Part shown: piece by piece, positions 25,256 through 33,747 of the stretch
Layout of the letters: every line of letters begins with the position of its first letter
Position numbering within the stretch: position 1 is the first letter of the stretch
From: Prevotella sp.
GTDB taxonomy: Bacteria > Bacteroidota > Bacteroidia > Bacteroidales > Bacteroidaceae
Assembly (NCBI GenBank): GCA_017627765.1
Contig: JAGAGD010000070.1
Location: 1-34,733, forward strand
DNA: 34,733 nucleotides
Reading direction: 5' to 3'
Program-made: the position numbers and the translations under genes
Notes under the pieces: model-generated
Seen by the model: only the letters and a program-made list of their open reading frames with translations
What the model was told of the DNA's origin: nothing
Database searches by the model: none

Positions 25256-26422
25256 TTACATGCTTGCCTTAAGAATATCAATTACATCATTACGAGTTAA
25301 AGGTTTATAACCGCCTTTCAAGAGGAAAGTGCTGTCAGCAATGCGAGGAATCAGCTCCTCCGTTACGCCTAACTCTGCAGAATGCATCACAACTCCGATT
25401 TCTTGCATCCATGCTTCGAGAGCACTGAGTCCTTCTTCTGCAATCTGCTGGTCGGTTTTTCCTTCTGGGCGCACATCCCAAACGGCTTTAGCAAAGCGCA
25501 CAAACTTGTCGGCTTTCTCCTTCATCACCATTCTATAATATGGCATAGACACAGCGGCAAGCGTCATTCCATGTGTGGCATCGGTGTGTGCACCCATAGC
25601 CTGACCAATCATGTGAACCTCCCAATCGCCAGGCTTTCCACACTTCAGCAATGTGTTCAAAGCCCAAGTAGCAGTCCACATGATGTTAGACCTTGCCTCA
25701 TAGTCTTGCGGATTCTGCTTTGCTATGCGTGTGCTGTGAACAAGTGAGCGCATGAGTCCTTCTGCAATATAGTCGGTTGTATAGTCATCGTCACCAGCAA
25801 AATACTGCTCCATGATGTGCGACATTATATCGAAGAAGCCCGCAACCATCTGATATTCAGGTACAGTGAAAGTGAATTTAGGATTAAGTATTGTGAACTT
25901 AGGGAACACCTCTTCGCCAAACACCTTGCCAATCTTCATACCTTCAGCATGATTGGTTATGACACTTCCGCCATTCATTTCCGAACCAGTGCCCACCATT
26001 GTAAGCACAGTGCCTACAGGAATGATTCTGCAAGAAGGTTCTTCCTGACGTACATAGTATTTCTGCCAGGCATCTTCCTCACACCAAGCCGATACGCTAA
26101 CACCTTTTGCATAGTCAATAGTAGAACCGCCTCCGACAGCAAGAATCAAGTCTACGTTGTTATTTCTTGCTTTTTCTGCACCTTCTTTCAGTTTTTCGAC
26201 AGTAGGATTTGACATAACGCCACTATCTTCAACAACGGTCTTGCCTGCATTTTTGAGTATTTCCATCACTGCATCGTAAATGCCATTTCTCTTAATAGAG
26301 CCACCTCCGTAAGAGAGCATAACGACAGGACCATAGTTTTTCAGCTCTTCACCGAGAAAGTCAAGTGCGTTTTCTCCAAAATATAGTTTTGTTGGATTTG
26401 AGTATTTAAAATTACCTTTCAT
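25256..26422 (-). CDS. Iron-containing alcohol dehydrogenase (YqhD/butanol dehydrogenase type)
   Basis: The 388-residue cytoplasmic enzyme reduces aldehydes or oxidises alcohols with NADP(H). Landmarks are the nucleotide-binding GGGSTIDYAKG, the metal-ligand segment GFFDIMSHIMEQYF, and HMIGQAMGAHTDATHGMTLA with two further His ligands. The length matches the YqhD/BDH subgroup (about 387). I chose ATG at 26422 because AAAGGAGAAAA, a good Shine-Dalgarno, precedes it; an in-frame start at 26476 would add 18 atypical residues. Its physiological substrate is unknown. Confidence 0.93.
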   Translation of the reverse strand: MKGNFKYSNPTKLYFGENALDFLGEELKNYGPVVMLSYGGGSIKRNGIYDAVMEILKNAGKTVVEDSGVMSNPTVEKLKEGAEKARNNNVDLILAVGGGSTIDYAKGVSVSAWCEEDAWQKYYVRQEEPSCRIIPVGTVLTMVGTGSEMNGGSVITNHAEGMKIGKVFGEEVFPKFTILNPKFTFTVPEYQMVAGFFDIMSHIMEQYFAGDDDYTTDYIAEGLMRSLVHSTRIAKQNPQDYEARSNIMWTATWALNTLLKCGKPGDWEVHMIGQAMGAHTDATHGMTLAAVSMPYYRMVMKEKADKFVRFAKAVWDVRPEGKTDQQIAEEGLSALEAWMQEIGVVMHSAELGVTEELIPRIADSTFLLKGGYKPLTRNDVIDILKASM

Positions 26423-26517
26423 TTTGTTTTCTCCTTTCCTAAGTTTAAATAAAAAAATAATTACATTTTCTGGCAATCCTCTTAAGAAACAATACGTTTT
26501 TCAATAATTGCTTATGC

Positions 26518-27318
26518 CTATTTCTTCTTGCCTATCCTGCTTGCAACAGTGTTGTAGAACTCATCTACAATATCAATCATTTCGTCTGGCAGAAAAGTCA
26601 ACGCCTCGTCAATAAGTTCATCTGGAACATCATAGTAGGCTTCGGCTATTGCTCCCGTTATATCAGCCTTTGTATCGGTATCGCCGTTAGCCTTTATTGC
26701 CTTGCGAATGGCATCTTCAAAACTGTCAGACTCTATGAAACAGCGAATAGCCATAGGCACTGTCTCCTGACAAGTAGCATCAAAATGTCCTTCTCCACCT
26801 ATGCGGTAAACATCGTCAAGCGAAGGAATCTCATAGCCAAAGCGTTTCTCTACGGCATGAGCGAGTTCTCTCTTGGTTACCCTCTGAGTACGAAGCCAAT
26901 AGATAACAGTAGCCACACACTGCGCTCCCTTTATGCCTTCAGGATGGTTGTGGCTCACTTCTGCCGTGCGCTTTGCCTCTGCTGCAATTTCCTTAATGTC
27001 GTCGAAGAGCCAGCCTACAGGACTTACACGCATTGCAGAACCATTGCCGCATGAGTTGTTTGGCTCTGGATTGTCAGCATTTATCCAGTTATAGAAACGG
27101 TTGCCATAACCTCCCATAGGTTCGGGATAGCGGCGGCACCACTCCAGAAGAGCAGTCTTATAGTCCTTACCATTCAAGATAGCATCGGCTATGGCTATAG
27201 TACAAATAGTGTCGTCGGTGAAATCGCAATCGTTAGTATAGAGTTTAAATCCTTTTTCAGGTGCATTTGTGAATTCAAATCGCGATCCTGCAATATCGCC
27301 AATAATTGCTCCTATCAT
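26518..27318 (-). CDS. ADP-ribosylglycohydrolase-family protein
   Basis: The 266-residue protein has the fold's metal-binding motifs: GAIIGDIAGSRFE at the N-terminus, DFTDDT (residues 32-37) and GDTDTKADITGAIAEAYY near the C-terminus. Relatives remove ADP-ribose from proteins, for example dinitrogenase reductase or arginine side chains, using Mg. The target here is unknown, and no ADP-ribosyltransferase gene is visible in the window. The gene begins 33 bases after the 3' end of tRNA-Arg on the same strand, with no clear promoter between. Confidence 0.88.
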   Translation of the reverse strand: MIGAIIGDIAGSRFEFTNAPEKGFKLYTNDCDFTDDTICTIAIADAILNGKDYKTALLEWCRRYPEPMGGYGNRFYNWINADNPEPNNSCGNGSAMRVSPVGWLFDDIKEIAAEAKRTAEVSHNHPEGIKGAQCVATVIYWLRTQRVTKRELAHAVEKRFGYEIPSLDDVYRIGGEGHFDATCQETVPMAIRCFIESDSFEDAIRKAIKANGDTDTKADITGAIAEAYYDVPDELIDEALTFLPDEMIDIVDEFYNTVASRIGKKK

Positions 27319-27351
27319 GTGTAGATTGCTTTAAGAAAATACTGTTTTCAG

Positions 27352-27423
27352 TGGTCCCACCGAGAATCGAACTCGGATCTAATCTTTAGGAGAGACTTGT
27401 TCTATCCATTGAACTATAGGACC
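27352..27423 (-). tRNA. tRNA-Arg (anticodon CCT)
   Basis: The 72-base gene folds into a full cloverleaf. The acceptor stem is GGTCCTA/TGGGACC with discriminator A. The anticodon stem AGTCT/AGATT encloses the loop CTCCTAA, giving anticodon CCT, which reads AGG. The T arm is CCGAG-TTCGATT-CTCGG. CCA is not encoded. A -7 box lies upstream at 27443-27450. Confidence 0.95.
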
Positions 27424-27442
27424 ATATTGCCGAATCGTTCTG

Positions 27443-27450
27443 CAAAAATA
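27443..27450 (-). promoter_or_regulatory. Putative -7 box of tRNA-Arg
   Basis: The minus strand reads TATTTTTG about 20 bases before the tRNA 5' end. No TTTG occurs at the usual 19-20 base distance upstream, so the -33 part is weak. Beyond it, up to 27596, the DNA is AT-rich and I see nothing. Confidence 0.5.
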
Positions 27451-27596
27451 ACAATTTTTTCTCAAAAACAGCCTAAGTTTTCATAAAGAATTTCATTTTA
27501 AGCATATATTCGCCTGCAAAGATTAGTTTCTCCACTTCAAAGTATATAAAAAAGGAAGTCTAAAGCGGAGGGAAATTACTCAACTTAATCAAAAAA

Positions 27597-27637
27597 AGAA
27601 AGAGAAGTCTGCTGAAGAATAACAGGCTTCTCTTTCT
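27597..27637 (-). terminator. Intrinsic terminator after the Fur-family gene
   Basis: AGAAAGAGAAG (27597-27607) pairs with CTTCTCTTTCT (27627-27637), and CTG/CAG extends the stem past one non-pair. The minus strand continues into TTTTTTTGATT. It lies just beyond the stop codon at 27643. Confidence 0.88.
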
Positions 27638-27642
27638 AAATA

Positions 27643-28071
27643 CTACTTATGTTTGTTCTGACATTCAGTACACAGCCCTTTCACTACATACTCGGCATGC
27701 AGAACCGTGAAACCAGTAGGCAGCGGCACTGCTGGAATCTCAACATTTCGCAGGCAGAAAGTCTGATGGCACTCGGTGCAAGTCAGATGAACATGTCCAC
27801 GATGGTGATGATGGTCTTCACAGTGGCAGATGCAATATTTCTGCGCTCCAGTGCCATCGTCTATTTCATGCAGCAGTCCGCCTTCTGTCAGCACGTTGAG
27901 AGTGCGGAACAGCGTAGAACGGTCTACAGTAGGGAGCAGTTGTTCCAAATCGTTGATGCCAAATGCGTTCTTAAGGTTCTGCTTTATGGTGCGAAGCACT
28001 AACAGCCGCACAGCCGTAACCCTTATTCCACCGTCAATGAGAGTCTGTTCGTCAGAAAGTTCAAAAGTCAT
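27643..28071 (-). CDS. Fur-family metal-responsive transcriptional regulator
   Basis: The 142-residue protein has the Fur N-terminal winged helix (about residues 10-75: RVTAVRLLVLRTIKQN, VDRSTLFRTLNVLTEGGLL). The C-terminal metal-sensing and dimerisation domain has a histidine-rich stretch (CHCEDHHHHRGHVH), CTECHQTFC and a final CTEC, fitting a structural zinc site of two CxxC pairs. Whether it senses iron, zinc or peroxide is not decidable here. I chose ATG at 28071 because GGAAGA lies just upstream; a longer reading would need a TTG start. It follows the bisphosphatase gene by 29 bases, so co-transcription is likely. Confidence 0.9.
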   Translation of the reverse strand: MTFELSDEQTLIDGGIRVTAVRLLVLRTIKQNLKNAFGINDLEQLLPTVDRSTLFRTLNVLTEGGLLHEIDDGTGAQKYCICHCEDHHHHRGHVHLTCTECHQTFCLRNVEIPAVPLPTGFTVLHAEYVVKGLCTECQNKHK

Positions 28072-28100
28072 AAGTCTTCCTTTTCTCAATTACATTTAGA

Positions 28101-30086
28101 CTATCGCTTTTCTTTTATGAATCCATGACGATAGGCATAGAGCAGTTCTTGCAAGTCAGCGACCTGTCGTTTCAGTTCTGTACCTATGTCGGTATCAGCA
28201 ACCAGCATTCTGTGGGCTGTCATTTCCACAATCTGTGTCGTGCTGATAATGTCGCTACCAGTTCTGACAGCATCCTCCTCGCTTGTGAAAGGCTCATGCT
28301 GAACAAGTTGGAATCCGCGACTATGATAAACCAAGGTGTAGCCTGCAATACCAGTAGTCTTGTGATATGCCTGCGAGAATCCTCCGTCAATCACCATCAA
28401 CTTGCCGTTAGCCTTGATTGGGTTTTCTCCATCAGAAGCATGAACAGGCACATGTCCGTTGATGATGTGGCGGTTAGGTCCTTCAACCTCAAATGAATCA
28501 AGTATAGCATCTACCACGGCCTCGTTGTCGCGCATCTTGAAATAGTTGCCCTTTTCCTCTTTGTGAGTTGCTTTGTCTTCGAGGAAATATCGCTCAAATG
28601 TAGCCATCTTCGACTTGTCGAACAATATGCTGTCTGGTCCGCACCATAGATAGAGGAAATAGTCAATGCAATACTGGCGTTCCTCTGGGGTGGTGTCTGA
28701 CTGATAAGCAGAGCGAATGAGCATTCCTGTATGGTGCATCAGTTCCTTGCCTTTATACTTCTTGCCCTTGTAGAGTTCCACTTCTTTCAGTGTTCCGTCG
28801 TCGTTTAGCGGACAAGATGCATGATAGAGCAGGTTGTGGTTAGTGATGTTATACATACAGCCGTGAGAAAGCAGCAACTTGATGTGCTTTGTAAGTTTCT
28901 CGTTAGTTGTAAACGATGTGTGCAATCGCTGCATTAGGTCTTCTTCTTCGGCAGTAAGCGCAATAGGATTCTTCGGGTCTACGGTTGGGAAGTTGCACGA
29001 AGTCATTGGATATTCCTTTCCGTCAAGACGAAGTATGCCACGCTCGAAGTCTATCTGACTTAGCAAGTCGCGGTCTTCCATGTTCCATTCCTTCCTGCGG
29101 TGGAACACTTGCGACTCAACCTTAAACTGCATTATTGCTATTGCCTTGTGCATCATTGCCGTAAGGCGTGCGTTCTTTTCGCTCAGTTTCTCGCTGCCTC
29201 CACTTGTCTTAGGAATAAACTCTGTGCAAGGGTCGTTGCCATAGTGTTCCATTGCAAATGTTGCAAGAGGAACAAGGTTGATTCCGTAGGCTTCTTCAAG
29301 AGTTGTGAGGTTGGCATAGCGCAGACACAGGCGTATGACATTGCAGATACAAGCATCGTTGCCAGCCGAAGCACCCATCCATAGCATATCGTGGTTTCCC
29401 CACTGTATATCCCAGTCGCGATAGGTCTCGAGCATATCAAGGATGAGGTGCGCACCAGGTCCTCTATCGAAAATGTCGCCTAGAATGTGGAGCTTGTCAA
29501 TAACGAGTCGCTGAATGACTTCGCATATAGTCTTGATGAAATCGTCGGCACGGCCTGTGTCTATAATAGTATCTATAATACCTTTTATATAAGCAACCTT
29601 ATCGGTATCTTCAGTTCTCTCGTGCAGAAGTTCCTGAATGATGTAGGAGAAGTCTTGCGGCAGAGCCTTTCTAACCTTTGAGCGGGTGTACTTGCTCGAC
29701 ACGTCGCGGCACACTTTCACAAGTTGATGAATAGTAATATGATACCAGTCGGCAATGTCTTCTTCTGTTTGCTTCACCAGTTCAAGTTTTTGTTCCGGAT
29801 AGTAGATAAGTGCACACAGTTCGCGCTTATCACACTCGCGCAATTCATTTCCGAACAAATCGTTAACCTTTCTTCTGATGTTTCCCGAAGCGTTTCTCAT
29901 GACGTGCTGGAAAGCAGGGTAAGCACCGTGAAGGTCAGCAAGGAAATGCTCTGTACCCTTAGGCAGATTCAAGATTGCCTGAAGGTTAATGATCTCGGTA
30001 CTTGCAGCGGCTATTGTTGGAAACGACTGTGACAACAATTCCAAGTATCGCAGATTCTTCTCAATTTGTTTATGATTTACTGTCAT
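28101..30086 (-). CDS. fbp: Fructose-1,6-bisphosphatase, class III
   Basis: The enzyme removes the 1-phosphate from fructose 1,6-bisphosphate in gluconeogenesis. The 661-residue length and sequence fit the Mn-dependent class III type known from Bacillus. Its calcineurin-like metal motifs are DLHG (residues 51-54), GDIFDRGPGAH (about 203-213) and GNHDMLWMG (about 230-238), with INGHVPVHA later. This class is unrelated to the E. coli Fbp. The upstream flank contains one arm of the inverted repeat around the M6 protease gene (30147-30238), so its promoter may lie within that arm. The fur-family gene follows closely. Confidence 0.95.
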   Translation of the reverse strand: MTVNHKQIEKNLRYLELLSQSFPTIAAASTEIINLQAILNLPKGTEHFLADLHGAYPAFQHVMRNASGNIRRKVNDLFGNELRECDKRELCALIYYPEQKLELVKQTEEDIADWYHITIHQLVKVCRDVSSKYTRSKVRKALPQDFSYIIQELLHERTEDTDKVAYIKGIIDTIIDTGRADDFIKTICEVIQRLVIDKLHILGDIFDRGPGAHLILDMLETYRDWDIQWGNHDMLWMGASAGNDACICNVIRLCLRYANLTTLEEAYGINLVPLATFAMEHYGNDPCTEFIPKTSGGSEKLSEKNARLTAMMHKAIAIMQFKVESQVFHRRKEWNMEDRDLLSQIDFERGILRLDGKEYPMTSCNFPTVDPKNPIALTAEEEDLMQRLHTSFTTNEKLTKHIKLLLSHGCMYNITNHNLLYHASCPLNDDGTLKEVELYKGKKYKGKELMHHTGMLIRSAYQSDTTPEERQYCIDYFLYLWCGPDSILFDKSKMATFERYFLEDKATHKEEKGNYFKMRDNEAVVDAILDSFEVEGPNRHIINGHVPVHASDGENPIKANGKLMVIDGGFSQAYHKTTGIAGYTLVYHSRGFQLVQHEPFTSEEDAVRTGSDIISTTQIVEMTAHRMLVADTDIGTELKRQVADLQELLYAYRHGFIKEKR

Positions 30087-30146
30087 AGCTTTAAAGTTTT
30101 TAGACTAACAAATTTGTGTGTGTTTAGTTACTGAAGTATCGTTGTT

Positions 30147-30238
30147 CCTCAACTTCTGAGGCTTTAGGCTTTACGGTCACTTTACTCTTTGGTCTTAAGA
30201 TGAAAATAGAATTACAAAACTGATTCCACCTCATAACC
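30147..30238. repeat. Inverted repeat arm A flanking the M6 protease gene
   Basis: This 92-base segment, starting CCTCAACTTCTGAGG, matches the reverse complement of 32315-32408 at roughly 80% with small indels. The strongest stretch is TAGAATTACAAAACTGATTC and what follows it. It lies 24 bases past the stop codon of the M6 protease gene and about 60 bases upstream of fbp. Confidence 0.88.
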
Positions 30239-30261
30239 CCATAACTTTAATTAAATGTGAA

Positions 30262-32097
30262 TTACAAAGCAACTTTCACCACCTGTCCGCCGTTGCTGCG
30301 AAGCAAGTAGAGCCCATGAGGCAGACTCTTTGCAGCAGAATATTTGCCAGCAAACTGTCCGTCGATGGTATATACATCGGCATCCTGCATTGCTTTCATT
30401 CCAACTGTGTCGGTTGTGCGATGGTCTCTTATAGCCGTCTGCTGCTTATTCTCGTTGCGGAAGTTGAACGAGACTGTTCCGTCTTCAGCATTGCGTCGGA
30501 TGTTAGTGATTGGTTTGTGCATCAGATAAGATCCGTCTGTATTTGGATGGTTTAGATAAGCACTGGGTGCAGAAGTGTCTGTCAGTTCATCGTTGCTGGT
30601 ATCCGACAGCCAGCCTGTTGTGTCTTCAAACGGATAGGTATCAGGTATTGCATACCATTCGCTGCCGATGTCGAGGTTAGCAGAACGGAAAACCGTCATG
30701 CGCTGATGGTCGTCTTCACCTGTCACTGTGTTGACTGAGTTTTGCTGCCACTGCTCCAGGTCGAAGTCCACATACACTATCAGCAGTCCTGAACTTGGTA
30801 TATATCTGTCCCATCCCGTCTGGTTGCGACACTCCAGTATGTAATATTCATCGGGATAAGCATCGTTGTAGACAGCAAATGCGTTCATTTCCTCGTTTAT
30901 CGGCTTCATGTTCTCAACAACAGTGTCGGTTTCGAGAGTGGTGTAGTCCATCCATCCTGCATACTTACGCTCGTATGCGGTATAGCCAGCAGGCACCCAT
31001 CCGATGTTGCTCGGTCCGTTATAACTTCCTCTGTCGAGTATGTCGTAGTAACTCATGCCGTAACTGCCGCCATAGGATGTATCATACATATCGGGCAGTC
31101 CCAGACAGTGGGAGAACTCATGGCAGAAAACTCCAATACCCATAAGCATGTCGCCTCTGTAGACTTCATTGCCGCAGGCGTATGTGTTAATCTTTACACC
31201 GTCGAGAGTGATTGCTCCCTCGCCTACTCCAAGTTCGTCTTTCCATTCTTCGAGCGAATACATGTGAGGCCAGATGGTTTCACTTCCGCCGCCAGTAGCC
31301 TGCCCCAATCCAGCATAGAGAAAGAAAACCTCTTCCACCTCGCCGTCTCCATCCCAGTCGTAGGCGGTAAAGTCTATGTCATCGTCAATCATGTTGCACG
31401 CCTCTACAACCAGTTCTCGCATATTCCAGTCTATGTCGTCGTTTGACTTGTCTTTTCCGTAATATGAATATGGCTTTTTTAAGTTTACAGGACCAGCAAT
31501 ATCAAATGTGAGGTCGAACATTCCGTTGCTCTGCGCCTTGAAGTAGTCGCGCACGCTTCCTATTGCTCCCTGACTGTTGGTATAGCCTTCTTTATTGGCA
31601 ATGTCGTTGAAAAGGTTGCGGGTTGCCTCTCCACCGTCAGCCTCATCATAGTTATGGAACTGTGCATCGCTGAAGTTTACCAGCACTATCAGTCCTTTCT
31701 TGCTGCCTATATAGTCGGGATGGTCTGCCTCGCCTATCTTTCTCAATTTGCGACCCATGTTCTTTTTCGTGCCTTGACTGCGCATCTTGGCAGCCACGTC
31801 TGCTGATATTGCTACAGACTTCTCGGCATCGGTGCGCAGATTGTCTTCGTGTGCAAGTATGCTTGACGACACAAGGCGGTTGCCTTCGGTCTTGGCATAA
31901 TACATATTTCCGTTTTCGCTAACAAGGGCTATTCCGTCGCGTGTCACGAAATAGTAGAAATGTTCATCGCCGATTAGCATAACTTCTATCTGGCTTCCGT
32001 CTTTCTGCTTGACGGTTTGCCACTCAGGACGTGCTGGCACTGCCTGCATTGTAAGTGCAAACAACACAAGACACAGCATTGAAAATAGTTTCTTCAT
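30262..32097 (-). CDS. Secreted M6-family metalloprotease with type IX sorting domain
   Basis: The 611-residue product has a signal peptide (about 1-22) and a propeptide-like region up to about 115. The M6 (immune inhibitor A-type) catalytic domain has the zinc motif HEFSH (His326, Glu327, His330) extended to HEFSHCLGLPD (Asp336). The C-terminal domain (VYTIDGQFAGK ... LPHGLYLLRSNGG ... VVKVAL) is a type A sorting domain of type IX secretion. I infer an exported zinc protease; substrates are unknown. A likely promoter is at 32204-32211. The whole gene with its promoter sits inside a roughly 93 bp inverted repeat. Confidence 0.92.
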   Translation of the reverse strand: MKKLFSMLCLVLFALTMQAVPARPEWQTVKQKDGSQIEVMLIGDEHFYYFVTRDGIALVSENGNMYYAKTEGNRLVSSSILAHEDNLRTDAEKSVAISADVAAKMRSQGTKKNMGRKLRKIGEADHPDYIGSKKGLIVLVNFSDAQFHNYDEADGGEATRNLFNDIANKEGYTNSQGAIGSVRDYFKAQSNGMFDLTFDIAGPVNLKKPYSYYGKDKSNDDIDWNMRELVVEACNMIDDDIDFTAYDWDGDGEVEEVFFLYAGLGQATGGGSETIWPHMYSLEEWKDELGVGEGAITLDGVKINTYACGNEVYRGDMLMGIGVFCHEFSHCLGLPDMYDTSYGGSYGMSYYDILDRGSYNGPSNIGWVPAGYTAYERKYAGWMDYTTLETDTVVENMKPINEEMNAFAVYNDAYPDEYYILECRNQTGWDRYIPSSGLLIVYVDFDLEQWQQNSVNTVTGEDDHQRMTVFRSANLDIGSEWYAIPDTYPFEDTTGWLSDTSNDELTDTSAPSAYLNHPNTDGSYLMHKPITNIRRNAEDGTVSFNFRNENKQQTAIRDHRTTDTVGMKAMQDADVYTIDGQFAGKYSAAKSLPHGLYLLRSNGGQVVKVAL

Positions 32098-32203
32098 ATA
32101 ATGTTCTAAATCTTTTAAATTTTGTTTTTCAAAGACATTAAATTCTTCTTCAAAATGAAGTTGATTCCTATAGCTGACTACCTAAATAGTCCGTTCCATT
32201 TGG

Positions 32204-32211
32204 CAAATATA
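32204..32211 (-). promoter_or_regulatory. Putative -7 box of the M6 protease gene
   Basis: The minus strand reads TATATTTG, about 107 bases before the start codon, followed by GCC. No exact TTTG lies 19-20 bases upstream. The remaining leader is AT-rich, without an obvious structure. Confidence 0.5.
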
Positions 32212-32314
32212 CAAATAATGTGGAAACTAACGAAAATATATCTGATTATTTTTCTCAAACAAGCCCTAATGTGCTGCAAAAGCTGACTTAATAAGCGATA
32301 TATTAAGGTTTTAA

Positions 32315-32408
32315 GGTTTGAGGTGGAATCAGTTTTGTAATTCTATTTTTTCTTCTTAAGACCTATGAGCAAAGCGACCCTCAAAGCCGATAACCTCAGA
32401 AGTTGAGG
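32315..32408. repeat. Inverted repeat arm B flanking the M6 protease gene
   Basis: This 94-base segment begins GGTTTGAGGTGGAATCAG and ends AGAAGTTGAGG. Its reverse complement aligns along the whole length with 30147-30238. It is about 220 bases upstream of the protease start and 80 bases upstream of the esterase gene. Each arm has the same orientation relative to the gene lying outside it. Confidence 0.88.
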
Positions 32409-32451
32409 ACAAGAAAAACAAGAAACATGAATATCTTATATGAAAAATGAT

Positions 32452-32459
32452 TAACTTTG
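32452..32459 (+). promoter_or_regulatory. Putative -7 box of the esterase-fusion gene
   Basis: TAACTTTG matches TAnnTTTG and lies about 28 bases before the start codon at 32487. It is just outside repeat arm B. No clear -33 TTTG is seen. Confidence 0.5.
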
Positions 32460-32486
32460 CATCCTGCAACATCTGAATAATGCCCT

Positions 32487-33479
32487 ATGAACTATAAGAA
32501 AGAATATACCGACGTGATGCAAGGCAAGAAAATAATGTATGTGCATGGCTTTGCTTCTTCTGCCCAGTCGGGCACCGTTAAACGACTGCGTGAGACTTTC
32601 CCTTCTGCAACAATCGTGGCAGAGGACATTCCTCTCGACCCAGAGGAGGCTATCATCATGTTGAGGGAAATGGCAGAGCGAGAACAACCCGACCTGATTG
32701 TTGGCACATCAATGGGAGGAATGTATGCCGAACAACTCTATGGCTACGACCGCATACTCGTAAACCCAGCCTTTGAGATGGGAGAGACAATGGCATCGCA
32801 CGGCATGATGGGACAGCAGACTTTCATGAACGAGAGGCGCGACGGAGTGCAGAACTTCATCGTCACGAAGGCTCTCGTAAAGAAATATAAGCAGATGACG
32901 GAACAAAACTTCAGCGGAGTTGATGAAGAGGAGCAGAAACGCGTCTACGGACTCTTTGGCATCGACGACCCTCTCGTCAATACCTACGATATCTTCATGC
33001 AGCACTATCCTAATGCTATCCGCTTCAACGGCGAGCACCGCATGGACGACCATTCCTTCCTGCATGCAGTTGTGCCAGTGATCAGATGGATTGACGACAA
33101 GCAAGCCGACCGCCAGCGCCCTATAATATATATAGGTATAGAGACTCTTACAGACAACTACGGCAATCCTACGAGCTCATCTCAAAAGGCGTTCAGAATG
33201 TTGATAGAGCATTATCAGGTTTTCTTTGTTGCCCCAGCCTATTCGTGCGAACCTGACAAGATGGCTGAGACTCACTCATGGCTGATGAAACATTTCGATG
33301 CTCCCGTGTGGAATCACGTTGTATTCACCAACCAGCGACACCTCCTTCTTGGCGACTTCCTCATAGCTCCGCAAAAGTCCGACGACTTCATGGGAACGTG
33401 CATAGAATACGGCAGCGACACCTTCAAGACTTGGGAAGAAATCATAACCTTCTATGAGCGCACACTCGGAATTGGATAA
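32487..33479 (+). CDS. YqiA-like alpha/beta-hydrolase fused to a degenerate HAD-like domain
   Basis: The first ~205 residues are a UPF0227/YqiA-type esterase: YVHGFASSAQSGT (about 18-30), the nucleophile motif GTSMGG with Ser75, LVNPAF, and the late acidic and His segment MDDHSFLHAV. From about residue 212 a second domain resembles the HAD-type 5' nucleotidase family (for example RHLLLGDFLI and YGSDTFKTWEEIITFYE). Where active HAD enzymes have DxDxT/V, this one reads IYIGIETL, lacking the aspartates, so the second domain is probably not catalytic. The protein is cytoplasmic (no signal peptide). A natural substrate is unknown. Confidence 0.8.
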   Translation: MNYKKEYTDVMQGKKIMYVHGFASSAQSGTVKRLRETFPSATIVAEDIPLDPEEAIIMLREMAEREQPDLIVGTSMGGMYAEQLYGYDRILVNPAFEMGETMASHGMMGQQTFMNERRDGVQNFIVTKALVKKYKQMTEQNFSGVDEEEQKRVYGLFGIDDPLVNTYDIFMQHYPNAIRFNGEHRMDDHSFLHAVVPVIRWIDDKQADRQRPIIYIGIETLTDNYGNPTSSSQKAFRMLIEHYQVFFVAPAYSCEPDKMAETHSWLMKHFDAPVWNHVVFTNQRHLLLGDFLIAPQKSDDFMGTCIEYGSDTFKTWEEIITFYERTLGIG

Positions 33480-33523
33480 GAATCTCTTTCCAGAATAATA
33501 TATTACTTTTTACAACAAAAAAA

Positions 33524-33550
33524 GCAGTCTTTATTAAATGGCAAGACTGC
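33524..33550 (-). terminator. Intrinsic terminator for leftward transcription
   Basis: GCAGTCTT (33524-33531) pairs with AAGACTGC (33543-33550) around an 11-base loop. On the minus strand it is followed by TTTTTTTGTTG. It would stop transcripts coming from the thioredoxin-like gene and the remnant at 33668-33733. Confidence 0.78.
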
Positions 33551-33667
33551 CAGCATAAGTAAATATATTATTATCAAAACATTCTCATTTGTATACACAA
33601 GCATTGAAGATGGGACAAAAGACAATTAACATGTCTTATTAAGCACCTATGTGGATATATACTAAAG

Positions 33668-33733
33668 TCATTCCTTCAGCAGCTCGCCGATAAGCCTCTC
33701 GGCTGCCTCGTATCTTTCCTTGTTACCATAAGA
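33668..33733 (-). pseudogene. Short 3' remnant of an older gene
   Basis: The minus strand reads 21 in-frame codons (SYGNKERYEAAERLIGELLK then E) ending in TGA, with an in-frame TAA directly upstream at 33734-33736. The segment is much richer in G+C than its flanks and looks like the C-terminal helix of a real protein. I cannot name the parent gene. The junction to AT-rich DNA at about 33734 suggests that the thioredoxin-like gene region was inserted or rearranged next to it. Confidence 0.45.
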
Positions 33734-33747
33734 TTAATTCATTATAT

